A stretch of DNA of 64,000 nucleotides from Paracoccus benzoatiresistens (GTDB taxonomy: Bacteria; Pseudomonadota; Alphaproteobacteria; Rhodobacterales; Rhodobacteraceae). Of this stretch, positions 10,048 to 18,354 are shown piece by piece (position 1 is the stretch's first letter; each line of letters starts with the position of its first letter). The DNA lies in NCBI RefSeq assembly GCF_026913015.1, contig NZ_JAPTYD010000007.1, positions 1 to 64,000 of the forward strand, read 5' to 3'. The position numbers and the translations under genes are program-made. The notes beneath the pieces were generated by a model. It saw only the letters and a program-made list of their open reading frames with translations, made no database searches and was not told the origin of the DNA.

Positions 10048-10338
10048 ATGTGCCAGATCTTCGCGGGGCAACGCCCCGAACGCTATGAAACCGTCACCCG
10101 CAGGCTGCGGCTGAACGGGCAATCCACCTCGATCCGGCTGGAACGGGCATTCTGGGGCATCCTTGACGAGATCGCCGCGCGCGAGGGGGTTTCCACCCCC
10201 GCCTTCATCTCCAAGCTGCATGCCGAGGTTCTTGAACTGCATGGCGAGGCGCGGAATTTCACGTCCTTGCTGCGTTGCGCCTGCACGATCCACCTTGGCG
10301 AGGACCAGCACCTGCCGCAGGCCTTCGCCGCCGAATAA
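10048..10338 (+). CDS. ribbon-helix-helix domain protein
   Basis: A 96-residue protein whose middle (about residues 24-80) matches the alphaproteobacterial ribbon-helix-helix family: STSIRLERAFWGILDEIAAREG, then FISKLHAE and a closing NFTSLLRCACTIHL block, given here as separate pieces of one domain. Such proteins are predicted small DNA-binding regulators. It lies 83 nt upstream of the glyoxalase-like gene, next to an inverted repeat, so regulation of that operon is possible but not shown. No partner is visible. Confidence 0.75.
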   Translation: MCQIFAGQRPERYETVTRRLRLNGQSTSIRLERAFWGILDEIAAREGVSTPAFISKLHAEVLELHGEARNFTSLLRCACTIHLGEDQHLPQAFAAE

Positions 10339-10346
10339 ATGCGCCT

Positions 10347-10364
10347 GTAGTAATCCGATACTAC
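10347..10364. promoter_or_regulatory. inverted repeat GTAGTA-N6-TACTAC, candidate operator
   Basis: A perfect 6-bp inverted repeat with a six-base centre (ATCCGA) lies 57 bases before the glyoxalase-like start and nine bases after the ribbon-helix-helix gene. It is the size and symmetry of a dimeric regulator site. The regulator is unknown; the adjacent ribbon-helix-helix protein is one candidate. Confidence 0.5.
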
Positions 10365-10421
10365 CCGCGCCCGCGTACGATCCCCTAGCCTTGGGAGAAG
10401 AAAAGGCTACGGAGGCTTGGC

Positions 10422-10817
10422 ATGGCGAAATATGTCCACTCGATGATCCGCGTTCTGGACGAAGCGCGTTCGCTTGAATTCTACGACCGCTGCTTTGGAC
10501 TGACGGTGGCCGAGCGGCTGGATTTCCCGGAATTCACGCTGATCTACCTGGCCAATGGCGAAAGCGAGGTCGAGCTGGAACTGACCGTCAACAAGGGCCG
10601 GACCGAGCCTTATGCGCTTGGCGACGGCTATGGCCATGTGGCCTTCACGGTCGATGACGTGGATGCCGAACACGCCCGCATCACGGACCTTGGCTATGCC
10701 CCGCGCAAGCTGGTCGATTTCGCGCCCGGCGGCGAGGTGATCGCAAGGTTCTTCTTCATCGCCGACCCGGACGGCTACCAGATCGAGGTGATCCAGCGGG
10801 GCGGCCGCTACAAGTAA
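10422..10817 (+). CDS. gloA: lactoylglutathione lyase (glyoxalase I) or close VOC homologue
   Basis: A 131-residue vicinal-oxygen-chelate protein. The four metal ligands of bacterial glyoxalase I can be placed by alignment to the E. coli enzyme from memory: His6, Glu53 in ELELT, His72 in YGHVAF and Glu122 in IEVIQ. Glyoxalase I turns the methylglyoxal-glutathione adduct into lactoylglutathione. It is the first gene of a run with a Tat-exported protein and a GMC oxidoreductase, so a detoxifying role for aldehydes made by that enzyme is a reasonable guess. The ATG at 10422 follows GGAGG. Confidence 0.85.
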   Translation: MAKYVHSMIRVLDEARSLEFYDRCFGLTVAERLDFPEFTLIYLANGESEVELELTVNKGRTEPYALGDGYGHVAFTVDDVDAEHARITDLGYAPRKLVDFAPGGEVIARFFFIADPDGYQIEVIQRGGRYK

Positions 10818-10873
10818 TCGCGCCGCCGCGGGAGGGGAGCCCGCCGCGCGCGACAATGACAGGGGAGGAGAGA

Positions 10874-11395
10874 ATGTCCCAACTACGCAAACAGGGGCTG
10901 ACCCGGCGTGCGCTGCTGTCGCGCGCCGTGGCGGCCGGGGCGCTGGCCGTTGCCGGGCCCGGTTTCATCGCGGCCCCGGACGCCGCCTGGGCGGTTGAGG
11001 TCGCTGCCATCAGCGAACACGAGATGGCGACGCTGCTGCAGATGACGCGCGACATCTTTCCGCACGACCGGGTGGGCGATCGGTATTATGCGGTCGCGGT
11101 CAAGGGCTATGACAGCGAGGACCAGAAGGCCGATGTCGCCCAGGGCATCGCCGCCCTGGATGCCGCCGCGAAACAGGCGGGCTTCGACAGCTATCTGTCG
11201 GTGGGGTGGGAAGCGGACCGCGTCGCCATCCTGCGGATGATCGAGGACACGCCCTTCTTCCAGACGGTGCGCGGCGGGCTGGTGACCGGACTCTACAACC
11301 AGAAAGAGGTCTGGCCGATCTTCGGATACGAGGGCGAGTCCTTCTCGCAGGGCGGCTATATCGCCCGCGGCTTCGACGACATCGACTGGCTGTAA
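10874..11395 (+). CDS. Tat-exported gluconate 2-dehydrogenase subunit 3-like protein
   Basis: A 173-residue protein with a twin-arginine signal: TRRALLSRAV with the arginine pair at residues 11-12, then a hydrophobic stretch ending near AAWA (about 40). The mature part resembles the small subunit (subunit 3) of membrane FAD-dependent gluconate/sorbitol dehydrogenases, which escorts the flavin subunit to the periplasm. I chose the ATG at 10874 because GGGGAGGAGA precedes it; an in-frame ATG six codons upstream lies before that site. It is 17 nt upstream of the GMC oxidoreductase, its expected partner. No cytochrome c subunit gene follows, unlike many such operons. Confidence 0.85.
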   Translation: MSQLRKQGLTRRALLSRAVAAGALAVAGPGFIAAPDAAWAVEVAAISEHEMATLLQMTRDIFPHDRVGDRYYAVAVKGYDSEDQKADVAQGIAALDAAAKQAGFDSYLSVGWEADRVAILRMIEDTPFFQTVRGGLVTGLYNQKEVWPIFGYEGESFSQGGYIARGFDDIDWL

Positions 11396-11412
11396 GGGGG
11401 AGGACAGCAACC

Positions 11413-12987
11413 ATGGCAAAGGCAGCCAAATTCGATCTGACCGACGACAGCGTGGTCGTCATCGTGGGCACCGGCGCGGGCGGCGGGGTGCTGGCCAACG
11501 AACTGGCGCAGAAGGGCGTCAAGGTCGTGGCCCTTGAAGCGGGCGGGCGCTATCTGCCCGAGGATTACGTCAACGACGAATGGGAAAGCTTCGGCCAGCT
11601 GGCCTGGACCGATCCGCGCACCACCAGCGGCGACTGGCGGGTGGCCAAGGATTTCTCGGGCCTGCCCGCCTGGATCGTCAAGGCCGTGGGCGGCACCAGC
11701 GTGCACTGGGCCGGCGCGTCCCTGCGGTTTCAGGACCATGAGTGGAAGGCGCTGTCGAATTACGGCACGGTCGAGGGCGCAAGCCTGCTGGACTGGCCCA
11801 TCGACGGCGCCGAGATGGCGCCCTGGTATGACAAGGCTGAGACCAAGCTGGGCGTGACGGGCGTGGGCGGCCGGGCGCGCCTGCCGGGCAGCAACAACTA
11901 CAAGGTGTTCGAGAAGGGCGCGCTGGCGGTGGGCTACAAGGACGTCCACACCGGCAACATGGCGATCAACAGCGCCGATTACGACGACCGGATGGCCTGC
12001 CAGCAGACCGGCTTCTGCTTCCAGGGCTGCAAATGGGGGGCAAAGTGGTCCACCGCCTATACCGACATCCCGCGCGGCGAGGCGACCGGCAACCTGGAGG
12101 TCCGCGACCACGCCCATGTCGCCCGCATCCTGCATGACGACAGCGGCAAGGTCACGGGCGTCGAGTACTTCGACAAGGACGGCAACCTGCAGATGCAGAA
12201 GGCCCGGATCGTCGCGGTCGCTGGCAACAGCTTCGAATCGCCGCGCCTGCTGCTGAATTCGCACAGCAGCATGTTCCCGGACGGGCTTGCCAACCGCTCG
12301 GGCCAGGTGGGCCGCAACTACATGCGCCACACCACCGGATCGGTCTATGCGACCTTCGAGCATCCCGTGCGGATGTGGCGCGGCACGACCATGGCAGGCA
12401 TCATCCGGGACGAGGCCAAGCATGACCCGTCGCGTGGCTTCGTGGGCGGCTATGAACTGGAAACCCTGTCCCTGGGACTGCCCTTCATGGCGGCTTTCCT
12501 GGATCCCGGTGCCTGGGGGCGCGAGTTTACCACCGCGCTCGACAGCTATGAGAACATGGCGGGCATGTGGATCGTGGGCGAGGATATGCCCCAGGCCGAG
12601 AACCGGGTCACGCTGTCCGATACCGAGGACAAGTTCGGCCTGAAGGTCGCGAACGTCAACTTCAGCGACCATCCGAACGACATCGCGATGCGCAACCATG
12701 CCTATGCGCGGGGGCAGGCGATCTACAAGGCCGTGGGCGCGACGCGCACCCTGCCGACGCCGCCCTATCCCTCGACCCACAACCTGGGGACCAACCGCAT
12801 GTCGGAAAAACCCGAGGACGGCGTGGTCAACAGACACGGGCAAAGCCACGACATCCCCAACCTGTTCGTCTCGGACGGCAGCCAGTTCACCACGGGGGCT
12901 GCGGAAAACCCGACGCTGACCATCGTGGCTCTGGCGATCCGCCAGGCCGATCACATCGCGAAGGAAATGGCGGCCGGAAACGTCTGA
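11413..12987 (+). CDS. GMC family FAD-dependent oxidoreductase
   Basis: A 524-residue flavoenzyme of the glucose-methanol-choline family, membrane dehydrogenase branch. The FAD-binding motif GTGAGG is at residues 19-24, the GGTSVHWAG block follows near residue 95, and the C-terminal SDGSQFTTGAAENPT with STHNLGTNRMS supplies the catalytic region. It has no signal peptide of its own, which fits co-export with the Tat-carrying small subunit encoded just upstream. The likely substrates are sugars or alcohols; which one cannot be told. The electron acceptor subunit (usually a multihaem cytochrome c) is missing from the neighbourhood. Confidence 0.9.
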   Translation: MAKAAKFDLTDDSVVVIVGTGAGGGVLANELAQKGVKVVALEAGGRYLPEDYVNDEWESFGQLAWTDPRTTSGDWRVAKDFSGLPAWIVKAVGGTSVHWAGASLRFQDHEWKALSNYGTVEGASLLDWPIDGAEMAPWYDKAETKLGVTGVGGRARLPGSNNYKVFEKGALAVGYKDVHTGNMAINSADYDDRMACQQTGFCFQGCKWGAKWSTAYTDIPRGEATGNLEVRDHAHVARILHDDSGKVTGVEYFDKDGNLQMQKARIVAVAGNSFESPRLLLNSHSSMFPDGLANRSGQVGRNYMRHTTGSVYATFEHPVRMWRGTTMAGIIRDEAKHDPSRGFVGGYELETLSLGLPFMAAFLDPGAWGREFTTALDSYENMAGMWIVGEDMPQAENRVTLSDTEDKFGLKVANVNFSDHPNDIAMRNHAYARGQAIYKAVGATRTLPTPPYPSTHNLGTNRMSEKPEDGVVNRHGQSHDIPNLFVSDGSQFTTGAAENPTLTIVALAIRQADHIAKEMAAGNV

Positions 12988-13049
12988 ACCCCTGCTGACA
13001 GGATTTGTCAGGGCCGGCGGCCTATGCTGCCGGTCAGGAGGTTTCCGCC

Positions 13050-13256
13050 ATGATCGACCATATCGGCATTCCGACGCGCGACAGCGGCGCGGCCCGAAGG
13101 TTCCACCAGACCGCGCTGGAGCCCTTGGGTATCCGTTTGACGAAAGAGGACAGGGACGCGCCTGTGCTGCATTTCGGCACGGCTCGTCCCGCCTTCCCGC
13201 CAAGGGCCGCCAAGCCGATCCATTTCGCCTTTGCCGCCCTGGATCGCGCGCCATGA
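13050..13256 (+). pseudogene. truncated VOC (glyoxalase-like) protein
   Basis: A 68-codon frame beginning MIDHIGIPTRDSGAARRFHQ, the typical first beta-alpha unit of a VOC domain, and reaching HFAFAA, which is normally mid-protein. Family members run to about 120-130 residues, so the second half is missing. The frame ends where the next gene begins, with an ATGA overlap, as if a deletion fused the two. It may still be translated and drive coupled translation of the GFA gene, but a working metal site cannot form. I call it a remnant. Confidence 0.6.
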
Positions 13257-13666
13257 GGACCTATCGCGGAAGCTGCTTCTGCGGTGCCGTCGCCTTCGAG
13301 GCGGATGGCGACCTGGCGGACGGGACCATGCGCTGCAACTGCCGGTTCTGCCGCAAGATGCGCTATTGGGAAATGCGCCTGCCCGATGCCGACGGGCTGC
13401 GGGTCCTGCGGGGCGGGGACGCCATTGCCGAAACGCCACGCGCGCAGGACGACAGCGTGGACATGCACCATGTCTTTTGCAGCCGATGCGGGACGCGGCT
13501 GTGGACGACGGGCGATATCGCGCAGATGGGCGGGCCCTTCACGATGATCTTCATCCCGGCCCTGGACGATGTTCCCGAGGCGGAACTGGCCACCGCGCCA
13601 GTCTTTTACGCCGATGGGGTGCATGATGACTGGTGGAACGAGGCCGCCGAGACACGGCATCTGTAG
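13253..13666 (+). CDS. GFA family protein (glutathione-dependent formaldehyde-activating enzyme-like)
   Basis: A 137-residue protein of the GFA/CENP-V fold with its zinc cysteines in order: CFCG (residues 9-12), CNCRFC (28-33) and FCSRCG (about 75-80). The family is named for S-hydroxymethylglutathione formation, though most members lack proven activity. The start overlaps the stop of the truncated VOC gene as ATGA, so its translation probably depends on that remnant. A palindrome follows the stop. Confidence 0.85.
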   Translation: MRTYRGSCFCGAVAFEADGDLADGTMRCNCRFCRKMRYWEMRLPDADGLRVLRGGDAIAETPRAQDDSVDMHHVFCSRCGTRLWTTGDIAQMGGPFTMIFIPALDDVPEAELATAPVFYADGVHDDWWNEAAETRHL

Positions 13667-13672
13667 CACTTG

Positions 13673-13701
13673 CGCCGCAGCCTTGTGCCAGGGCTGCGGC
13701 G
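13673..13701. terminator. shared hairpin between convergent genes
   Basis: A 10-bp stem (CGCCGCAGCC with GGCTGCGGCG) and nine-base loop lies between the rightward GFA gene and the leftward DUF892 gene. There is no clear T-run on either strand, but position suggests a two-way terminator. Confidence 0.6.
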
Positions 13702-13722
13702 TATTAGCCCGATGGGCGCCTG

Positions 13723-14223
13723 TCAGCCGTTCGCCGCGGCCTGGTTGACGCCGCCCTCGGCGATGCGGGTCATGTGTTTGTCGCCTTCGCGCGTGTTGTC
13801 CAGGCAGTCCTGCAGGGCAGCGCCGTCATCGTCATGGCCCAGGCGATTGGCAAAGGTGCGAACGCAGCCATAGCCCGCGATCGCGTAATGGGTCAGGCGC
13901 TGATACTGGGTGATGATCGCCGCGTCCTGGGTATCCTCGTCGCCGAAGTCGGTCTCGATCGCGTGCTTGCGGGCCTCGACGACCAGCCCCTCCATTCCCC
14001 GGCAATGCTCGCCGGTGGGATCCGCATCGTGCCGGGCGCAAACGCTGGCCAGAACCTCCATGCCGCGGGCGATGCCCTGGTTGCCGGCGATCAGCGCCTC
14101 GGACAGTTCGCGCGACTTGGCGACGCGGCCCATTTCGGTGACCACCGCCATGGACTGCTTGCAGGCCGAGTAAAGGTCCTTCAGCTGGTGAAGGTAAAGG
14201 TCGTTCAGGTTCTTGATCGCCAT
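13723..14223 (-). CDS. DUF892 (YciF-like) ferritin-like protein
   Basis: A 166-residue all-helical protein of the YciE/YciF family. The opening NLNDLYLHQLKDLYSAC and the later YQRLTHYAIAGYG and LDNTREGDKHM blocks carry the family's conserved acidic and histidine residues, arranged like a ferritin-type di-iron four-helix bundle. Relatives are induced by osmotic and general stress; the reaction is not known. The ATG at 14223 is preceded by GGACACCGCC, with AAAGGA further upstream. It stands alone, divergent from the ABC transporter gene 147 nt away. Confidence 0.85.
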   Translation of the reverse strand: MAIKNLNDLYLHQLKDLYSACKQSMAVVTEMGRVAKSRELSEALIAGNQGIARGMEVLASVCARHDADPTGEHCRGMEGLVVEARKHAIETDFGDEDTQDAAIITQYQRLTHYAIAGYGCVRTFANRLGHDDDGAALQDCLDNTREGDKHMTRIAEGGVNQAAANG

Positions 14224-14370
14224 GGCGGTGTCCTTTCGGGAGGCATCATTCTTCCTCTGTGCAACGTGCGGCCTGTCGCATCGTTCCAGAAGCGCGACTT
14301 GACATGCGACGCCGGAAGGTCCAGCAAACGCACCCTTGCCTGACCCCGTTCACGACATTCCGGTGACACC

Positions 14371-16233
14371 ATGTTCTCGTGGTTCGAGCAACGCATTGAT
14401 CCCTATCCGACCGAGACGCCGGACATGCCGCCCCGATCGCTGGTCCGCTTTGTCCTGTATTACAGCCAGGGCGCTATCCCTTGGCTGCTGCTGGTCGGCG
14501 TCAGTTCCGCGCTGATCGCGATCGTCGAGGTCGTGCTGTTCGGCTGGCTGGGGGATTTGATCGACCAGTTGTCGCGGGTTCCACGCGACCAGTTCTGGGA
14601 CAGTCAGGGCGGGCGGCTGGCCTTCATGGCCGTGGTGCTGCTGGTGCTGCTGCCCGCGCTGCACCTGCTGGCGTCCCTGGTGCTGTACCAGGGCCTGATG
14701 GGCAATTTTCCGCAGCGCATCCGCTGGCGGGCGCATCGCTACCTGCTGCGCCAGTCGGTCGGCTATTTCCAGGACGAATTCGCGGGCCGGATCGCGCAGC
14801 GGCTGATGCAAACGGCGCTTGCGGTGCGCGAGGTCGCGATGAAGGCCATGGATGTCGGCAGCTATGTCGTAATCTATTTCCTGGGCGCGCTGATCCTGGC
14901 GGCCAGTCAGGACTTGCGGCTGGCGCTGCCCTTCCTGGCCTGGGCCACGGCCTACGGCGTCATGCTGTGGCAGATCGTCCCCCGCCTTGGCCGGGTCGCG
15001 CAGGAACAGGCGGATGCGCGCGCGCAGATGACGGGCCGCGTCGTGGACAGCTATACCAACATCGCCACCGTCAAGCTGTTCTCGCATTCCTCGCGGGAGG
15101 AGGGCTGGATGCGCGAAGGGATGGATGCCTTCCTGCGCACCGTCCATCTGCAGATGCGGCTGTCCTCGATCCAGGACATCGCGCTGAACACGATCAACGT
15201 GGCCCTTGTCGCCTCGGTGGCGGGACTGGGGTTGTGGCTCTGGACGCACGGCCTAGTCGAGGTGGGCGCAGTCGCCGTGGCCGTGCCCCTGGCGCTGCGG
15301 CTGAACAACATGGCCCACTGGATCATGTGGGAATTCGCAGCCCTGTTCGAGAACATCGGCACCGTCCGCGACGGCATCGCCAGCCTTGCCCTGCCGCGAG
15401 AGGTCAAGGACGCCCCTGACGCTAAACCTCTGGTCCGGGGTCCGGGCGCGGTCCGCTTCGACAACGTCACCTTTCGTTATCGCGGGGTCCGGGGCGCGCG
15501 GCCCATGGCGGTGCTGGACGACCTGACGCTGCATGTGGCCCCGGGCGAGCGGGTGGGGCTGGTCGGACGGTCCGGAGCGGGCAAATCGACGCTGATCAAC
15601 CTGCTGCTGCGCTTCCACGACATCGAATCGGGCCGCATCACGATCGACGGGCAGGATGTGTCAAGGGTCACCCAGGACAGCCTGCGCGCGGCCATCGGCG
15701 TGGTCACGCAGGACAGCTCGCTTCTGCATCGCTCGGTCCGCGACAACATCGCCTACGGCCGCCCCGACGCTACCGAGGAGGAGATTGCCGCCGCCCTGCG
15801 CATGGCCGAGGCGCAGGACTTCGTGCCCCTGCTGTCGGACAGCCATGGCCGCCGGGGGCTGGACGCGCATGTGGGCGAACGCGGGGTGAAGCTCTCGGGC
15901 GGGCAGCGCCAGCGCATCGCCATCGCGCGGGTGGCGCTGAAGGACGCGCCGATCCTGATCCTGGACGAGGCCACGAGCGCGCTGGACAGCGAGGCCGAGG
16001 CCGCGATCCAGTCGCGGCTCGATGTACTGATGGCAGGCAAGACCGTGATCGCCATCGCGCACCGCCTGTCCACCATCGCCGCCATGGACCGCCTGATCGT
16101 GATGGACGGGGGCCGGATCATCGAGCAGGGCAGCCATGCCGAGCTGCTGGCCCGGGGCGGGCTTTACGCGCGGCTCTGGGCGCGCCAGTCGGGCGGTTTC
16201 CTTTTGGAGGATGTGGAGCTTGAGGGGGCTTGA
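14371..16233 (+). CDS. ABC transporter, fused permease and ATP-binding protein (exporter type)
   Basis: A 620-residue half-transporter. Six membrane helices fill about residues 25-330, and the nucleotide-binding domain follows: Walker [10 protein letters not shown] at 399-407, Q-loop GVVTQDSS, signature [14 protein letters not shown] starting at about 507, Walker [14 protein letters not shown], and the switch His in AIAHRLST. It would work as a homodimer. The layout resembles lipid A/multidrug exporters (MsbA and relatives), but the cargo cannot be told from sequence. It stands alone, with the thioesterase gene 54 nt behind it. Confidence 0.9.
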   Translation: MFSWFEQRIDPYPTETPDMPPRSLVRFVLYYSQGAIPWLLLVGVSSALIAIVEVVLFGWLGDLIDQLSRVPRDQFWDSQGGRLAFMAVVLLVLLPALHLLASLVLYQGLMGNFPQRIRWRAHRYLLRQSVGYFQDEFAGRIAQRLMQTALAVREVAMKAMDVGSYVVIYFLGALILAASQDLRLALPFLAWATAYGVMLWQIVPRLGRVAQEQADARAQMTGRVVDSYTNIATVKLFSHSSREEGWMREGMDAFLRTVHLQMRLSSIQDIALNTINVALVASVAGLGLWLWTHGLVEVGAVAVAVPLALRLNNMAHWIMWEFAALFENIGTVRDGIASLALPREVKDAPDAKPLVRGPGAVRFDNVTFRYRGVRGARPMAVLDDLTLHVAPGERVGLVGRSGAGKSTLINLLLRFHDIESGRITIDGQDVSRVTQDSLRAAIGVVTQDSSLLHRSVRDNIAYGRPDATEEEIAAALRMAEAQDFVPLLSDSHGRRGLDAHVGERGVKLSGGQRQRIAIARVALKDAPILILDEATSALDSEAEAAIQSRLDVLMAGKTVIAIAHRLSTIAAMDRLIVMDGGRIIEQGSHAELLARGGLYARLWARQSGGFLLEDVELEGA

Positions 16234-16287
16234 TCCGCATCCGCCGTCATGCGCTGATCGCCGGGCAGCGCCAGCCAGGAACCTGCC

Positions 16288-16671
16288 ATGAGCCAGACGC
16301 AGCCGCCCGGTAGCCCGACGATCCGCACCATCGCCATGCCCGCCGACACCAACCCGGCGGGCGACATCTTCGGCGGCTGGCTGATGAGCCAGATGGACCT
16401 GGCCGCCGGATCCGTCGCCACCCAGGCAGCGCGCGGCCGCAGCGCCACCATCGCGGTCGAGGGGATGAAGTTCCACCGCCCCGTCAAGGTGGGCGACGAG
16501 GTCTCGCTTTACGCCGAGATCGTGCATGTCGGCCGCACCTCCATGCGCATCCATGTCGAGGCCTGGCGGCGCGAGCGTCACCGCGACGATGGCGAACAGG
16601 TGACCGAGGCGACCTTCACCTTTGTCGCGCTGGACGCGAACGGGGCCGCGCGCCCGGTCAAGGGTGACTAG
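16288..16671 (+). CDS. acyl-CoA thioesterase, YciA-like hotdog protein
   Basis: A 127-residue single hotdog-fold protein. The active-site helix begins NPAGDIFGGWLMSQMD (residues 22-37) with Asp26 as the likely catalytic residue, and the FHRPVKVGDEVSLYAEI strand matches the YciA group of broad-range acyl-CoA hydrolases. It would be cytosolic and oligomeric. A 54-nt gap and the same direction suggest possible co-transcription with the ABC transporter; no functional link is evident. Confidence 0.88.
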   Translation: MSQTQPPGSPTIRTIAMPADTNPAGDIFGGWLMSQMDLAAGSVATQAARGRSATIAVEGMKFHRPVKVGDEVSLYAEIVHVGRTSMRIHVEAWRRERHRDDGEQVTEATFTFVALDANGAARPVKGD

Positions 16672-16686
16672 GCCCGCTTTCCCCGC

Positions 16687-16715
16687 TTGACGCGGCGGGC
16701 GGCAGATCCTATCAG
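16687..16715 (+). promoter_or_regulatory. sigma70-type promoter of tRNA-Trp
   Basis: TTGACG, a 17-base spacer, and TATCAG. The expected start of transcription falls about five bases before the mature tRNA. Confidence 0.75.
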
Positions 16716-16726
16716 GACCGCACCGC

Positions 16727-16802
16727 AGGGGTTTAGCTCAGTTGGTAGAGCATCGGTCTCCAAAACCGAGGGTCGTGGGTTCGAGTCCCCCAACCCCTGC
16801 CA
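16727..16802 (+). tRNA. tRNA-Trp (anticodon CCA)
   Basis: A 76-nt cloverleaf. The acceptor arms AGGGGTT and AACCCCT pair perfectly; the D arm is GCTC/GAGC, the anticodon stem TCGGT/ACCGA with CCA at 16760-16762, and the T arm contains GGTTCGAGTCC. The discriminator is G and the 3' CCA is encoded. In many bacteria a tRNA-Trp gene precedes secE-nusG, as here, though a leftward gene lies between them. Confidence 0.97.
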
Positions 16803-16809
16803 GTCGGAC

Positions 16810-17997
16810 CTATCCGACAGGATTTCCCGCCATCAGTGCTTCAGGGTTCCGGTGATTCTCGGGACGCAGGCTTTCGCGGGCCAGCGCGGCGATCAGATCC
16901 GTCCGCGTGACGATGCCGACAAGCCGTTGATCATCCAGAACGGGCACCGCGTCGGTGTCGCTGGCGGCCAGCCAGGGCAGCAGGGCTGCAATCGGCGTAT
17001 CGGGCGCGGCCACCGGCAGCCGGGCTTGCATGATATCGGCGGCCCGCAGGTCGTCATCGGCCCGCGACAGCCTGCCATCGGGGCGAAAGTCGGCATGGGC
17101 CTTCATGATCAGGTGAAGCTGGAAGATGACGCCCAGGTAGCGGTTGGTCCCGTCCACCACCGGCAGCGAGGTGAAGCTGTGGCGCACGAACAGCCCCGCG
17201 ACATCGTGCAGCGGCGTATCCGGGCCAACGGTCACCAGATCGCGCGACATGATGTCGCCAGCGCTCTGCGCCCTTGTGTGGTGGCTGGCTGCCTGCAATT
17301 CGGCGGCGGCGATCAGGCGGGCCAGATCCTCCACGCCCAGGTTCAGCGACTGGTTGTAGCGCACAAGGATGCCTGACAGCTCGTCCTCGGTCAGGCCCAG
17401 CCGTTCAGGCGGCTCGGGATCGGCAGTGCCGTGCACGTTGGCTTCGCCGAACTGGCGGAAGGGATAGCGCCGCCCGGTCGCGTGGGCATAGACAAAGGCG
17501 ATTGCCACCAGCAGCGTGGTTCCGGCAGCCACGGGCATGAAGGCGAAGCCCATGCCCATCGGGGCAATCGTCTCGGCCCCGATTGCGACGGTCATCGCCA
17601 CAGCACCGCCCGGCGGATGCGTCGCGCGGCACAGCGCCATTGCGGTGATCGCAAGGCCCACCGAGGCAGGCACCGCGATCATGGGGTTGGCGACCATGCG
17701 GCAGACCAGCAGCGCGACCAGGGCCGAGATCGTGTTGCCGACGATCGCGGGCCAGGGCTGTGCCAAGGGGCTGTTCGGCGCGGCGAAGATCAGGACCGAA
17801 GTCGCGCCGAACGGGGCGATCAGATAGATGCCCAGCCACAGGTCGGGCGAAATCGCCAAGGCCAGCCCCGCCGCCGCCGCAAGGCCGATCAACGCGCCGA
17901 TGCCGGCGCGCAAGGCCTCGGTCGCGGGGACGGCGGCGGTGGAAGGCCCGAGCGCGCGAAGACGGGAATGGCCATGAAAATCGGCAGAACTGCGCAA
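16810..17997 (-). CDS. HPP family membrane protein with two CBS domains
   Basis: A 395-residue protein. The N-terminal half (about residues 25-185) has four or five hydrophobic segments and the HPP signature in CRATHPPGGAVAM, a family linked in some plants and cyanobacteria to nitrite transport. The C-terminal half (about 250-385) carries two CBS domains, which usually sense adenosine nucleotides. No ATG lies near the expected N-terminus. I chose TTG at 17997, preceded by AGAAAGGA at good spacing; the frame remains open upstream to 18141. Transcription is divergent from secE and runs toward the tRNA. Confidence 0.85.
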   Translation of the reverse strand: MRSSADFHGHSRLRALGPSTAAVPATEALRAGIGALIGLAAAAGLALAISPDLWLGIYLIAPFGATSVLIFAAPNSPLAQPWPAIVGNTISALVALLVCRMVANPMIAVPASVGLAITAMALCRATHPPGGAVAMTVAIGAETIAPMGMGFAFMPVAAGTTLLVAIAFVYAHATGRRYPFRQFGEANVHGTADPEPPERLGLTEDELSGILVRYNQSLNLGVEDLARLIAAAELQAASHHTRAQSAGDIMSRDLVTVGPDTPLHDVAGLFVRHSFTSLPVVDGTNRYLGVIFQLHLIMKAHADFRPDGRLSRADDDLRAADIMQARLPVAAPDTPIAALLPWLAASDTDAVPVLDDQRLVGIVTRTDLIAALARESLRPENHRNPEALMAGNPVG

Positions 17998-18094
17998 GTC
18001 CGGTTCCTTTCTGCTGGCGGAACGATCACTAGGAAGATGCGGGGCAGGCTGCAAGCAGCCTCGGGCCCGTCCGGGACCTTCGGCGGGGTGGCGC

Positions 18095-18123
18095 TTGAAT
18101 TGCGGCGCCCGGCGCGCTATGTG
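18095..18123 (+). promoter_or_regulatory. sigma70-type promoter of secE
   Basis: TTGAAT, a 17-base GC spacer and TATGTG, ending 29 bases before the secE start. Confidence 0.65.
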
Positions 18124-18152
18124 CCGCGCTGCAAAGATCAAGGAGCGCCGCC

Positions 18153-18347
18153 GTGGCCAATCCCGTCCAGTTCATCAACCAGGTCCGCGCCGAGGCCGCA
18201 AAGATCGTCTGGCCGACGCGCCGCGAGGTGGTCACGACGACCATCATGGTGCTGATCCTGGCGGCGCTGTTCAGCGTCTTCTTCTCGCTGGTGGACCTGG
18301 CGATCCGTTTCGGGATCACCGAAGGGCTGCGTCTGATCAGCAACTGA
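18153..18347 (+). CDS. secE: preprotein translocase subunit SecE
   Basis: A 64-residue single-span SecE, the clamp that holds the two halves of SecY together. The conserved amphipathic helix VRAEAAKIVWPTRREV (residues 11-26) precedes one membrane segment (about 29-51). The start is GTG at 18153, preceded by AAGGAG; the size is normal for alphaproteobacteria. secY lies 31 kb downstream with the ribosomal genes. nusG follows after 173 nt. Confidence 0.95.
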   Translation: MANPVQFINQVRAEAAKIVWPTRREVVTTTIMVLILAALFSVFFSLVDLAIRFGITEGLRLISN

Positions 18348-18354
18348 TCGGGTC

